DNA of 64,000 nt from Adlercreutzia shanghongiae (GCF_035830635.1 NZ_JAYMFI010000017.1:45241-109240); one strand, 5' to 3'; shown: positions 50,801 to 59,476, numbered from the stretch's first letter. The notes: a model not told the origin generated them from the sequence alone. A program made the numbers and translations.

Positions 50801-50958
50801 TCGCTCATGGGCACCGCATCAACCGAAACCGTGCCCAAAGCCGTCGTCCGACTGAATCCTCCCCCCGTAGGGGAAGCCCACACAACAGTAAACGCGAGCA
50901 GCGCCGAAAGGGCCGTCGCGAGCACTTTCCGCCAAAGGCGAAAATCGGCGTTCTTCAT
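47827..50958 (-). CDS. Secreted subtilisin-like serine protease with cell-wall-binding repeats
   Basis: A 1043-residue protein: signal peptide (about 1-35); acidic Ala/Glu/Asp region with a TETA repeat; propeptide (about 135-215, YVPGQVVVVYEEDAS); subtilase domain (about 245-590) with Asp in VAVLDTGASITHPDL, His in HGTHVAGIVAA and Ser in GTSMACPVVAAVAAM; two beta modules (about 620-770, KVTASTMTYTGKALAPTV and YTVSYGNNVNAGTAKITVTG); and four wall-binding repeats at the C-terminus. The ATG at 50958 has CAGGGA before it. It may process surface proteins or peptides, possibly including the transglutaminase-like neighbour. Confidence 0.93.
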   Translation of the reverse strand: MKNADFRLWRKVLATALSALLAFTVVWASPTGGGFSRTTALGTVSVDAVPMSDGSPEDDGSATDSGIDVDSAALSAENAADYASSAATEAATETATETATETATETADDALNDDADGAEADAVLAQVDAEEAQLAAEERATDAVELGYVPGQVVVVYEEDASLAEQNEVAEVLGPEQELEPATFESGDAAVVEIAEEITVDAAVEAAKAEDSVKYAFPNYLVESFEAPAASEQAIGASPLSTGDEMASKQWYLSAVKAPAAWSALAASAAVDEPVRVAVLDTGASITHPDLLGTLDLSRSGENVWIDMDNGKVGYGKLRGDGYLNGTDEMPFYSTHGTHVAGIVAAKAGNGGVLGVASGGSTSLANKIASVTAIDIFSYIGTADDGTEYSSATVLDILYGLMMAREKGCDIVNMSLGFYTDNDQVIDVLNEKTKELDDQGIVQICAAGNDWTSQKAYPAACDATLSVISLSKRGAISNSSTTYSWKTWESADGYMRSWFSNYGGWCDIAAPGENIYSTGVLEDTLEDGYIVLDGTSMACPVVAAVAAMVRAANPELSSAEVKDVLCSTATDLSVVGKDTETGWGLVNAEAAVKAALPASNPGAEPVVPDAPEEEPPASLAAAKVTASTMTYTGKALAPTVSVVLGGATLVQGRDYRATISPSTVKNAGTYTVTIEGVGAYQGTAKGSFKVNPANISTAQIQAIGSQEYTGKAVTPQPKVTWQGVPLVSGTDYTVSYGNNVNAGTAKITVTGKGNFSGSKTANFSIVKVDRNVWKTIGGKTYYYGANGQPVKWSQRIDGYWYYFNGSGVMQKGWIAWNNDGTKSYFDSNGRARTGWQTISGKRYYFSPASGRSLRWSQKISGYWYYFNGQSQMQTGWVTWNNDKTKSYFDASGRARTGFQRIGGKTYYFNPSTGRSLRWSQKIGGHWYYFNGQSQMQTGWVTWNNDKTKSYFDASGRARTGFQKIGGKTYYFSPANGRSLRCGQKIGGSFYYFNGQSQMHTGWLTWNNDKKRSYFDPKTGKAYAGWHRIGSKNYYFDPLTYKTR
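47830..48660 (-). repeat. Tandem 189-bp wall-binding repeats in the subtilase gene
   Basis: Four units related to those of the neighbouring gene; two central ones (about 48060-48440) are nearly identical over more than 100 bases, indicating recent duplication or gene conversion. Confidence 0.88.
50639..50698 (-). repeat. 12-bp in-frame tandem repeat in the subtilase gene
   Basis: GCAGTCTCCGTT occurs four times perfectly and once with one change, encoding TETA units near the mature N-terminus. Copy-number change would keep the frame. Confidence 0.92.
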
Positions 50959-51061
50959 GGTTCCCTGCTCTCTATTTCGACGCCCTGCGCAAAAAAGCGG
51001 GGCGACTTTCACCTCGTCACCCCGCATTTTACTTTATTTACACCTGTTTGAGAATCGTCAA

Positions 51062-52273
51062 CTAGTACAAAGCCGAAGTCGAAAGCATCCTCCAAGCATA
51101 CAGGAGACCCGAAGCGAAATGCCACGCGACCAGAATCAACCCGACCGAAACCAAAGGTTTCGAAAGAACCTTGTCTTTGAACGATTGCCGCACAAATAGG
51201 GGCAGCAGATACACCCATGAGGCAAACACAGCGCAGTACAGTCCCCAATCGAAATTACCGTGGCCCGCACGCGCTCCCTTTTCGGCTAGAAGCAGAATCT
51301 CAAGCAGTCCTACTGCAAGCATTACGCCGAGAAACAGCAGGTCTCTTTTCTTCTCCCCTGCATTTTTCCAGCACGCAATCAAGCCGAACAGAGGGAACGC
51401 CAAAAGAAGGAGGATGGACACACCCGCATTCGGAGAGTAACTGCTCCAACCAGAAAAGAGAACTAAGCCAACACCGCCACCATTGTTCGAGCCCTCAACC
51501 GGCGGAAGAAAAAAGAGCGTGGCAGCTTGCAGCCCCGCGTAGATAACGGCAGGAGCGAAGGCAAGTGCCATCTTGCCCCAAGGTAGATACTTTTTGCCCA
51601 TTAACCCCTCAATAGCAGCGAACAAGAGCGCAGCGGGCAACATAACCTGAAAGAAGGAAGGCTTAAGCAACAGGCTTATTAGCATGGCAAACGCGAAAAG
51701 CGCAAACTCTTTTGTCGGCGCTCCTTCCTCCAAGCACCCAAAAAACCAATAGACAGCCAGCAAGACAACGGGCTTAACAGCCAAATACGTCGGATTATGC
51801 CATACCGTCGGAGACCCTTGCCCGATATAAATGTCGCCGTTAAACCAGGGCAAGTACGCCGCAGTAACAAACAGGCAAACAAGCGTAATGATTGCTATGA
51901 GGGAAATCTTCGCCTTCCCCCAACGCCCCAGAAAACGACTAACCACATAGAACGCAACAAAAGCAGCGAGGCCGTTGAACAGCGCACAAGCCACCGCAGC
52001 CGCCGTCGACATCGACAGGCCAACGCTCATTCCCGCGGCCATCAGGAGGTGAAACCCGAAATAGGGCACTCGCCTCCAAAAGAAGGCTAAACCGTCAGAA
52101 AGCAGAACATCGGGCACCAAGCTTGCATGGCTGTACAAATCAGAATGGGCGTTGGCGGCAATATGCGCGTCTATCAAATAAGTGAGCAACGCGTAACTCG
52201 CCGACACAACGAGAGCGCAAAGGATAAACCTTGGATTCCTGCGCGATTCGGCCATTGATGAATTTGAGTTCAC
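51062..52273 (-). CDS. Polytopic membrane protein of the surface glycan locus
   Basis: A 403-residue protein with about ten or eleven helices. A first external loop containing ANAHSDLYSH and the alternating helix pattern resemble GT-C-type glycosyltransferases, but no decisive motif is seen. A GTG at 52273 with GGGGGAG upstream is the likely start; the ATG at 52255 lacks a binding site. It is the last gene of the minus-strand run from 57367 and lies just downstream of the paired SMR proteins, so it may use lipid-linked sugars they flip. Function not established. Confidence 0.6.
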   Translation of the reverse strand: MNSNSSMAESRRNPRFILCALVVSASYALLTYLIDAHIAANAHSDLYSHASLVPDVLLSDGLAFFWRRVPYFGFHLLMAAGMSVGLSMSTAAAVACALFNGLAAFVAFYVVSRFLGRWGKAKISLIAIITLVCLFVTAAYLPWFNGDIYIGQGSPTVWHNPTYLAVKPVVLLAVYWFFGCLEEGAPTKEFALFAFAMLISLLLKPSFFQVMLPAALLFAAIEGLMGKKYLPWGKMALAFAPAVIYAGLQAATLFFLPPVEGSNNGGGVGLVLFSGWSSYSPNAGVSILLLLAFPLFGLIACWKNAGEKKRDLLFLGVMLAVGLLEILLLAEKGARAGHGNFDWGLYCAVFASWVYLLPLFVRQSFKDKVLSKPLVSVGLILVAWHFASGLLYAWRMLSTSALY

Positions 52274-52303
52274 AACACTCCCCCGCCCATAGCACACGTC
52301 AAA

Positions 52304-52657
52304 TCAAATGCCAGTAGCGTAAATAACAATGCCGATGAGAATAAGTCCCAAAGCAACGGCCTTCTTAGCTGTGATTTTCTCCTTGAAGATGACGACGCCA
52401 AAAATCGTTACGTACAAATAGCTCGTCGACTCCAGTACCGGGCCAAACGACAAGGGCACAACACGATAAGCCACAATGCACATTAGCGTCGTGAGGACAA
52501 ACAGGGTATAAGCAAAGATGACAGGGAAGTTCAAGTACTCCGCAATTTTGGATTCATAAGTTTTTAGCGCGGCCTTCTTGAGAAGAACTTGAGATACTGC
52601 GCTGACAAAGGTGCCGAGCAGCAAAATACCCGAATAAAGAATCAGCGAGTTATCCAT
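52304..52657 (-). CDS. Small multidrug-resistance/EamA-type four-helix protein (flippase subunit candidate), 1
   Basis: A 117-residue four-helix protein. FVSAVSQVLLKKAAL, PLSFGPVLESTSYLYVTIFG and IFKEKITAKKAVALGLILIGIVI fit the SMR/ArnE-F branch of the DMT superfamily. It overlaps the second SMR gene by eight bases, indicating a heteropair like ArnEF, which flips undecaprenyl-phosphate-linked aminosugar. The neighbouring GT2 gene supports this, but drug export is a possible alternative. Confidence 0.82.
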   Translation of the reverse strand: MDNSLILYSGILLLGTFVSAVSQVLLKKAALKTYESKIAEYLNFPVIFAYTLFVLTTLMCIVAYRVVPLSFGPVLESTSYLYVTIFGVVIFKEKITAKKAVALGLILIGIVIYATGI

Positions 52658-53090
52658 CGATGACAACCCCTTCCGATCCCACGATATCGGACTCACCGGA
52701 AGAGCCCGAACCGGAGCTCTTTGAGCCTGCGTCTTTCTCGGGAAGCTCCGAGTCTGCATGGGAGAAAAGGATAACGCCTGCAATGATGAACAACGCACCT
52801 ATCACCTTGCCCAGCGTAATGGACTCGCTGAAAAAGAGCGCGCCCCACACGATACCCCAAACGATAGTGACCGCCTTGTTGGAAAACGCCGTAGTCAAGG
52901 GCATACGTCGCAGAATCTGCTGCCAACCTATGGCATACAGGCCTAGAAGAGCAATAATCCCCGCATAGAGGCCAACGAACTCCCAGCTCAGAAATGAAAC
53001 ACCCGCCGCAAGCTTGCTCAAAATGCCGCTCGTTGAATACACCATGAGCAGGAGGTGCAATGCGAAAAGCGTCCTTATGCGTGAAGTCAT
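52650..53090 (-). CDS. Small multidrug-resistance/EamA-type four-helix protein (flippase subunit candidate), 2
   Basis: A 146-residue four-helix protein (TSGILSKLAAGVSFLSWEFV, TTAFSNKAVTIVWGIVWGALFF, ITLGKVIGALFIIAGVILF) with a 30-residue Ser/Gly/Glu tail. It is homologous in layout to the preceding entry and is its probable partner. The ATG at 53090 is chosen over a TTG four codons upstream. The charged tail is absent from the partner. Confidence 0.8.
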   Translation of the reverse strand: MTSRIRTLFALHLLLMVYSTSGILSKLAAGVSFLSWEFVGLYAGIIALLGLYAIGWQQILRRMPLTTAFSNKAVTIVWGIVWGALFFSESITLGKVIGALFIIAGVILFSHADSELPEKDAGSKSSGSGSSGESDIVGSEGVVIDG

Positions 53091-53105
53091 CGCAGCACCC
53101 AACCT

Positions 53106-54299
53106 CTAAGCGGGCAAACGTTCAACATCATGCGAGGGCAGATAGGGCTCAACCTCTTCAAGAGAATCGCCGCTGAATACAAAAAACCCGTAGCGCGAAC
53201 CGCTGTCAACGATTTCGTGGCCATCGAGGCATATCGGAGTTCGGAGCGCAATACGCTCGGGATTCTGGCTCTCTAGCGCACTCAAGGCCTCCATGTCTTC
53301 ATCGCCGAACACAAATCGAACAGCCGCACAATGACGCAATCGCTCCCCATCGGTCATCAAGGGTGGCTCCTGCCCCAAAGCAACGTCGATAACGGCATCA
53401 ACGAAGTCGTAGCCCGTCGACAGCTCTACTAAGTGACTGCCAATGCAGTCACCGCCCATGCGGCTTCCAATCTCGATGATTTTAACGTTACCATCGGCAT
53501 CCACCTTAACTTCCGAGTGGGAAGCACCATAAGTCACACCGAGGCTATCCAAAGCATGCTCGACGACATCCCTAATTGCTCGCTCGCGACGCTCATCAAC
53601 GCGAGCAGGCTCAAGATGCCCCAGCTCTATAAACACAGGAGCGCCCGTTGTGAATTTCTCGGTGAGCGCAAGGAACTGATGCTTCCCCTCCCAGGAGATA
53701 TACTCAACGCTATACTCGTCTCCTTCGGCGAATTCTTCCACCAAAGCCGTCTCGCCAAAGCTCTCCCCAAGCGCTCTCTTTATTGCCTCGGGCAACTGGT
53801 CGCCTGTACGCACTTTGGTGATGCCGCGACTCCCCGACCGGTCCGAAGGCTTTACGATAACGGGAAACTCGAGGTCAACACCTTCAAGATCCTCAACACT
53901 GCGTACTGCAATGCTTTTCGGAGAAGGGTCTCCTTGCGCTTCGAACGTGCGCCGCATGAGCTCCTTGTTGGTACTGCGCTCTACGCAATCCAGGCTATTG
54001 GCCGTCAAGCCCAGGCCGTCTGCCACATAAGCGACCGTGATGTTGGCAAGGTCCGAGGCAATAGTCGCAACGCCATCTATCCCAATTTCTCGACAAGCAT
54101 CGAGAATCTCTTCCTTGTCCACAATGCTAATCGGATGGAAGAAATCAGCATTCTCCTCACCGATGTCACCGCTTTCCCAAGCGAAAACATGAGTCTTCAA
54201 GCCGCGAGCTTTTGCAGCTAGAATAAGGGGGTTCTGGAATTCATTGGCGCCGATAATGGCAATCTTGCGCTTCGCCTCTTTCGGAGCTCCGCAACCCAT
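53106..54299 (-). CDS. ATP-grasp family ligase in the glycan locus
   Basis: A 397-residue ATP-grasp enzyme: a Rossmann-like N-terminal domain (KIAIIGANEFQNPLILAAKARG), the ATP-binding core (PVIVKPSDRSGSRGITKV, ALVEEFAEGDEYSVEY) and metal-binding VKIIEIGSRMGGDCIGSH. It would form a C-N or C-S bond through an acyl phosphate, as in carnosine or amino-acid ligases. GGAG lies six bases before the second of two close ATGs (54299), which decides the start. Substrate unknown; it may add an amino acid or carboxylate to a sugar in this pathway. Confidence 0.85.
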   Translation of the reverse strand: MGCGAPKEAKRKIAIIGANEFQNPLILAAKARGLKTHVFAWESGDIGEENADFFHPISIVDKEEILDACREIGIDGVATIASDLANITVAYVADGLGLTANSLDCVERSTNKELMRRTFEAQGDPSPKSIAVRSVEDLEGVDLEFPVIVKPSDRSGSRGITKVRTGDQLPEAIKRALGESFGETALVEEFAEGDEYSVEYISWEGKHQFLALTEKFTTGAPVFIELGHLEPARVDERRERAIRDVVEHALDSLGVTYGASHSEVKVDADGNVKIIEIGSRMGGDCIGSHLVELSTGYDFVDAVIDVALGQEPPLMTDGERLRHCAAVRFVFGDEDMEALSALESQNPERIALRTPICLDGHEIVDSGSRYGFFVFSGDSLEEVEPYLPSHDVERLPA

Positions 54300-54310
54300 C
54301 CCCATCTCCT

Positions 54311-55327
54311 TTAAGCCTCACGTTTGCGCGAGTCGACGAGCGCATCCCAACGGCCGCTTTCCAACTCTTCGCGGTAATCGCGCATCATGGTCACGTAATC
54401 GGTGAACTCGGGCTCGAAGCCAAAATCGCGCTTGGCTTTTTCCATCGAGTACAGGAAAGACGGCGTGTTGTTGGGCTTGTCGGGGCGGTAGGCAATCTGA
54501 GCGCCAGAGCCGTCCCCGAACACTTCGATGACGGCGCGCGCCTGGTCTTCCAAATCAAGCCCAACTCCGCTCGTCATGTTGTAAAGGCCAGAAGTATCAG
54601 AAGATGCCAGAGCAAGATAGAACGCTCGGGCCACATCCTTCACGTACACAATATCGCGACTGATATGAGGGTCACCCCAAAGCTCAATGGTTCCGCCCGA
54701 CTGGGCCTTTTCTATGAACGTCTGAATGCCCGACTTGTAGGGCTTCCCGTTAACGAGGATCGTACCGTGGGGTCCCACGCCATAGACGGGCGGGAACCGG
54801 AAGCACGCGCACTGCATCCCATGCTGCTGATTGTAATACTCCATGACGTCGTTGGCGGCGTTCTTGCTGATGACATAGACCGCATGGTCTCCAGTGAACT
54901 TGAAGTCGCGAGGCTCATCCTCAGTGATGGGATAGCCCTTTCCCCAAGCACCCGACACATCGGAATAGCTGCAAGTTGAAATCACTTTGCGAATACCATG
55001 CTTGCGACACCACTCGATAACGTTGATAAGGCCCACCACGTTCACTTCGAAATATTCGGCAGCGTTTTCAGTGTCATCAAGGTCTGCGGTCGCATTAGCC
55101 GGAAGCAAGCCGGCAAGCACAATCACGCCTTCCACACCTTCCGTGGGCAGCTTCTCCAAATCGGCCGGATTGGTCATATCGAAGGAAACGAAACGCGCCC
55201 CCATATCCTCCATTTTTGCACCCAGCTGAGTATTGCGCCCTGTAGCCACTACTTCGGTACCCTGAGCCAAGAAATACTCCGTTGTGTACATACCGATAAA
55301 ACCAGTTGCGCCAATGATGATAACCAT
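54311..55327 (-). CDS. NAD-dependent sugar epimerase/dehydratase
   Basis: A 338-residue extended short-chain dehydrogenase: NAD motif GATGFIGMYT, STCSYSDVSG (Ser) and the catalytic YVISKNAAN (Tyr-x3-Lys), then the RFPPVYGVGP substrate region. It acts on an NDP-sugar. It sits between the ATP-grasp and GT2 genes, so it may produce the sugar that the GT2 enzyme loads on polyprenyl phosphate. The exact reaction is not predictable. Confidence 0.92.
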   Translation of the reverse strand: MVIIIGATGFIGMYTTEYFLAQGTEVVATGRNTQLGAKMEDMGARFVSFDMTNPADLEKLPTEGVEGVIVLAGLLPANATADLDDTENAAEYFEVNVVGLINVIEWCRKHGIRKVISTCSYSDVSGAWGKGYPITEDEPRDFKFTGDHAVYVISKNAANDVMEYYNQQHGMQCACFRFPPVYGVGPHGTILVNGKPYKSGIQTFIEKAQSGGTIELWGDPHISRDIVYVKDVARAFYLALASSDTSGLYNMTSGVGLDLEDQARAVIEVFGDGSGAQIAYRPDKPNNTPSFLYSMEKAKRDFGFEPEFTDYVTMMRDYREELESGRWDALVDSRKREA

Positions 55328-55373
55328 GAAACTCCCTTTCGAGACATGCGCGCCATGCGCTTGAATAGCTCTA

Positions 55374-56348
55374 TTATAGCTGGCCCTTCAGCGTTCTCGT
55401 ATTCAAGATATCCTCGGCGCTCACATCGCCGTTGAGAACTTCGGCAACCACATACAGCGGCCTCCCCTTTGCCTCGTTGAAAATGTTGCCCACGTAAAGG
55501 CCAACTACACCAACGGAGGCCAGAACAAGGCCGCCCATGAAGAACACAGCCGCGATGGTACTCGTCCATCCGACAAGCACGTCATCAGGATTGATTGCAT
55601 GGTTGATGAGCACAACGACAATGTAGACAAATGCCACGAACGCGAAGAAAAAACCGAGGTTGACCGAGAACTTCAAGGGCTTCGTCGACTGCGCCGTAAT
55701 CAGCTCGAAGGCCATAGCCATCTTCTTTTTGAAGCTGTACGACGACTCTCCCTCAAAGCGCTCGTCACCCTCTAAGTCGATGGCGGTTTGCCGGAACCCC
55801 AGCCATTTGATGAACATGGTATAGGCGCGATTCTGCTCGCGCATCGAGCAATAGGCCTGGATTACAAGGCGGCGCGAAATACTGAAATTGCACAGCGAGC
55901 TGTCGTAGTTTCCGTCGGTAAAATAGTCGTAGACTTTGTAAAACGACCTCGAGAGCAACTTAGTCAAGCCGGAATCTTTTCGGGCTATTCGTCGGGCGAA
56001 TACAACGTCATAGCCCTCTTTGGCTTTAGCATAAAGCTGCGGGATGCTCTCCGGACGATCCTGAAGATCGCAGTCCATGACGACGACCCAGTCGCCCCTG
56101 CAGATATCCAGCCCCGCGGTAATCGCGCGAATCTGGCCGAAGTTCCTCGACAACCGCACACCAACCACACGCTCATCTAAGGCACACAGGCGCTCGATTT
56201 CCTCCCAGGAATTCTGGGGGCAGTTGTCGTTCACCAAGACAATCTCGAACGAGACACCCATACCTTCAAACGTCTCGACAAGACGCCGATGCAGCTCCGG
56301 AAGCGCGGCTCGACATCCGTAAACGGGGACGACTACAGAAATGTCCAC
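55374..56348 (-). CDS. GT2 polyprenyl-phosphate glycosyltransferase (ArnC/CsbB/DPM1-like)
   Basis: A 324-residue enzyme with a GT2 domain (DISVVVPVYGC, DCDLQDRPESIPQL with the metal-binding Asp residues, ARRIARKDS) and two C-terminal helices (about 235-258 and 270-295). This layout makes undecaprenyl-phosphate sugars. A GTG at 56348 with AGGGG upstream is preferred; an ATG at 56369 that overlaps the rmlB stop is the alternative. With the SMR pair and GT-C/YfhO proteins here it forms a candidate three-step surface glycosylation system. Confidence 0.92.
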   Translation of the reverse strand: MDISVVVPVYGCRAALPELHRRLVETFEGMGVSFEIVLVNDNCPQNSWEEIERLCALDERVVGVRLSRNFGQIRAITAGLDICRGDWVVVMDCDLQDRPESIPQLYAKAKEGYDVVFARRIARKDSGLTKLLSRSFYKVYDYFTDGNYDSSLCNFSISRRLVIQAYCSMREQNRAYTMFIKWLGFRQTAIDLEGDERFEGESSYSFKKKMAMAFELITAQSTKPLKFSVNLGFFFAFVAFVYIVVVLINHAINPDDVLVGWTSTIAAVFFMGGLVLASVGVVGLYVGNIFNEAKGRPLYVVAEVLNGDVSAEDILNTRTLKGQL

Positions 56349-56365
56349 GATGGCCCCTATCTCAA

Positions 56366-57367
56366 TCATTGGGCAGAGGCGGCATACTTCGCCTCGGTTG
56401 CCTCTTTTTCGCTTCGCCACCAAGATTCATTGTCGATATACCATTGTATGGTCTGGCGGAGCCCCTCGTCGAAGTTGGTATGTTCGGGAGACCAGCCGAG
56501 ATCGCGTCTGAGCTTGGACGAATCGATGGCGTAGCGTCGATCATGACCGGGGCGATCCTTGACCCAGTCAAAATCATCCGCACCCCTTCCCATAACCTCA
56601 AGGATGCTTCGCAGCACGTCAATATTGCTCCGCTCGCCATCGGCGCCGATGAGATACGTCTCACCGAGAGCGCCGTTTTCGAGGATCGTCCATACGGCAG
56701 AAGAGTGGTCGTCGACATGAATCCAGTCGCGAACATTCCGACCATCACCATACAATTTCGGACGCAGCCCCGAAAGGATATTGGTAATCTGCCGGGGAAT
56801 GAACTTCTCAATATGCTGGCGCGGACCGTAATTGTTCGAGCAATTCGAAAGCGTCACGGGGACGCCGTAGGTGCGATACCACGCACGGACGAGATGGTCC
56901 GACGCTGCCTTGGTCGAACTGTAAGGACTCGACGGGCGATAAGGCGATTCTTCGGTAAACCGCTTTGGGTCATCAAGAGCCAAATCGCCATATACCTCAT
57001 CAGTCGAAATATGATGGAAGCGCGTGCCATGTTTTCTGGCCGCCTCCAAAAGCGTGAACGTTCCCTGCACGTTCGTCCGCAGAAAGGGACTCGGATCGGC
57101 AATGGAATTGTCGTTATGGCTCTCTGCCGCAAAGTGAACGCAGGCGTCGGCCTCGGCGAAAAGGCCGTCCACAAGATCCACGTCGCAGATGTCGCCATGG
57201 ACGAACCGCATGCGCGCCTCGTCGCACCCCAGCAAATTCTCGCGATTCCCGGCATAGGTTAGGGCGTCAAGCACCGTCACCTGAGTATCGGGCTTATTAT
57301 CCAATACCCAGTGAACAAAATTGGAGCCAATGAACCCAGCTCCCCCCGTCACAATAATGCTCTTCAC
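56366..57367 (-). CDS. rfbB: dTDP-glucose 4,6-dehydratase
   Basis: A 333-residue enzyme producing dTDP-4-keto-6-deoxyglucose. NAD motif TGGAGFIGSNF, HISTDEVYGDL with Asp-Glu catalytic pair, YSSTKAASDHLV (Tyr-x3-Lys), and NCSNNYGPRQ are diagnostic. It starts at a GTG with GAGGG upstream. The product would be aminated by the WecE-like enzyme encoded at 59477. RmlC and RmlD are not in the window. Confidence 0.97.
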   Translation of the reverse strand: MKSIIVTGGAGFIGSNFVHWVLDNKPDTQVTVLDALTYAGNRENLLGCDEARMRFVHGDICDVDLVDGLFAEADACVHFAAESHNDNSIADPSPFLRTNVQGTFTLLEAARKHGTRFHHISTDEVYGDLALDDPKRFTEESPYRPSSPYSSTKAASDHLVRAWYRTYGVPVTLSNCSNNYGPRQHIEKFIPRQITNILSGLRPKLYGDGRNVRDWIHVDDHSSAVWTILENGALGETYLIGADGERSNIDVLRSILEVMGRGADDFDWVKDRPGHDRRYAIDSSKLRRDLGWSPEHTNFDEGLRQTIQWYIDNESWWRSEKEATEAKYAASAQ

Positions 57368-57549
57368 GCACGCCCTCACTTTTCCGCGACAAAAGCCGCA
57401 AAATTGCATCTCAGCTTCCTTGGTCCTCCAGATGAAGCATCTCTGGATGAACCGATTGTAGCATTAAAGCGCTTCGCAGTTTGTCGCCGCAAGCAGTCGC
57501 GGTCTCTCGAAGTCACCTATTTCACAAAACAGGGCAAGCGACGGAAGCC

Positions 57550-57570
57550 CCAATCGTTATACTATACTTT
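57550..57570 (+). promoter_or_regulatory. Candidate promoter for the DUF6056/GT-C-like gene
   Basis: TTATACTATACTTTCG in an unusually AT-rich stretch offers overlapping TATACT -10 hexamers about 70 bases before the probable TTG start. No clear -35 is visible. The 57368-57634 gap otherwise contains no gene and must also hold the divergent rfbB promoter. Confidence 0.4.
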
Positions 57571-57634
57571 CGTACAATCAGCATATCTCGCAAAAAACGA
57601 GACGCCATTAAAGCCGAAAGACAAGGGAAAACCT

Positions 57635-59410
57635 TTGCGTAGTCTACCGTTTACACCAATTGCTAAAAGAGCTTGCCATTGCCTGAGCCCAAAAGAGCCG
57701 AGAAGCCTAAGGGAATCGCTTTTCGTCGCACTCGCACTCACCATCGTCGTGAATGGCATTCTAATCCTCAATGACAGCTATCGAGGCCCCGATGACGACT
57801 TCGGCATCGCGACAGTTCTTTCGGGATACTACCCCGGCAGCGGTCTTTGCCTTTTCACCAATCAGCTCCTCAACAATCTCATTACCACTCTGGGTGCCCT
57901 TTTGCCACAGGTTAACGCCTTTCTTATCGTAGAAAGATTGAGCACGATTGTTGCCTATTTTGCCGTTAGCTACTACTCCATGAGACACCTACCCATTCCA
58001 GTCGTGGCCGGCCTCCAATCTTTTCTCGTGCTGCTGATAATGCCGGAATGCACCGCGGCAGCAAACTTCACGGTAGTAGCCGCCATGTGCTGCTTTTCTG
58101 GAGCAGTTTGCGCCTGCGGCGGCCTAGCTCTCCAGCAGCGCAGCTCCATCGTGGTCGGCTCACTCCTCTTTGTGCTTGGCTTCATGTGGCGAGAAAATGT
58201 GGCGCTAATGGCGATTCCCTTCTTCGCCCTATGTCTTGCGTCCGCGATGCTTTATACATCCCGTGAGGACAATTCAAGGGATTATCGCCGGAAATCCGCC
58301 CGAAGACTCGTCCTCTGCGTCGTAACCCTTGCTCTCTGTCTGCTAGCACCGATTGCCAGCGACAAAATCGTTTCGCAGGACCCCGAATATATCGCTTGGA
58401 GCGACTACAGTAATGCTCGCTCGGGCCTCGTTGATTACCCGGTGAAGCCGTACGACGAGATTGCCCAAGACCTCCAGGCTATCGGTGTTTCAGAAGCGGA
58501 CTATCAGTGCATGACGCGCTGGCTGACTGCAGACCCCGACGTGCTGTCCGCCGAGAAAATGCAGGCGACACTTGAAATTGCGCGCGCGGATCGCAGCATT
58601 AGCCTCATTGATGCAGCCCAGGCAGAAATCAGCTCCATTCTGAGCAAGAAGAGGTTTTTCATTTGCCTTTTCGTGCTAGCCGCAATTAGCATACTCGCAG
58701 CCTCGAAGAGGCAATTACCTGTGATTCTATTATCTGTCATAGGGGCATTTGGCGCTTGCGTTCTGCTTCGCTACACAGGCCGATGCCCAACCCGGGTAGA
58801 GCACGCTGCTTGGCTGCTGAGCGCAGCCCCCATGATCATTGCAGCGCTTGACCACTACGGTAGCGGACGGGACCACAGCTCCAAAACAATCAGGGCGAAA
58901 AGCATTGCGGCCCTTTTGCTAAGCACCACGTCTATCATCGTGTGCATCGTGCTTTTCAGCACGCGATGGCTTCCCTCCATGAACGTAGACCGAATCGACC
59001 AGTTCGCAAAGAACAGCGCTCTTGCACAGGAAAGCAGCCTTATCCAGCACTTCTCTTCGGATAAGAGCGTCTATATTTGGGACCCCAACTCCTTCATCTA
59101 CCCGGAAAGGCAACTTAAATACAAGAATCTGCCACCTGAATCATTTTTCGAATCAAATACGTTTGCGGGCGGATGGACGCAAGGTTCCGGCTTCATGCGC
59201 AGACACAACGAAGAGATTGGAGTTCCCAACCCCCTCAAAAGTCTCGTAGACCGTCCCAACACATTTTTCGTGGTAAGGAATTTATCCTTGGCCGACGCTC
59301 TTCGAGACTATCTGCGGGAGCACTACGGATCGAGCATAAATTTCGAAATTGCAGACAAGGTAAAGCTCAGCGAGGAATCCGACCTCTACGTTTTGCGTTT
59401 CACGAAGTAG
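57635..59410 (+). CDS. Large polytopic membrane protein, GT-C/DUF6056-like
   Basis: A 591-residue protein from a TTG start at 57635, supported by AAGGG seven bases upstream; longer in-frame starts run antisense to rfbB. It has about ten helices, a first external loop SYRGPDDDFGIATVLSG with the paired acidic residues common in GT-C enzymes, and a C-terminal soluble domain of about 180 residues. It is probably a lipid-linked-sugar glycosyltransferase or polymer-related protein. It is the only plus-strand gene in the glycan locus. Confidence 0.65.
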   Translation: MRSLPFTPIAKRACHCLSPKEPRSLRESLFVALALTIVVNGILILNDSYRGPDDDFGIATVLSGYYPGSGLCLFTNQLLNNLITTLGALLPQVNAFLIVERLSTIVAYFAVSYYSMRHLPIPVVAGLQSFLVLLIMPECTAAANFTVVAAMCCFSGAVCACGGLALQQRSSIVVGSLLFVLGFMWRENVALMAIPFFALCLASAMLYTSREDNSRDYRRKSARRLVLCVVTLALCLLAPIASDKIVSQDPEYIAWSDYSNARSGLVDYPVKPYDEIAQDLQAIGVSEADYQCMTRWLTADPDVLSAEKMQATLEIARADRSISLIDAAQAEISSILSKKRFFICLFVLAAISILAASKRQLPVILLSVIGAFGACVLLRYTGRCPTRVEHAAWLLSAAPMIIAALDHYGSGRDHSSKTIRAKSIAALLLSTTSIIVCIVLFSTRWLPSMNVDRIDQFAKNSALAQESSLIQHFSSDKSVYIWDPNSFIYPERQLKYKNLPPESFFESNTFAGGWTQGSGFMRRHNEEIGVPNPLKSLVDRPNTFFVVRNLSLADALRDYLREHYGSSINFEIADKVKLSEESDLYVLRFTK

Positions 59411-59412
59411 TC

Positions 59413-59450
59413 GGTAGCCGTCGTGAGGTTCGCAAGCCCCGACGGCTACC
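59413..59450. terminator. Hairpin between convergent genes
   Basis: GGTAGCCGTC pairs perfectly with GACGGCTACC around an 18-base loop, directly after the stop of the GT-C-like gene and before the convergent aminotransferase stop. No T-tract. Confidence 0.55.
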
Positions 59451-59476
59451 CGCTCAGCTAAACGCTCAGCGCAACA

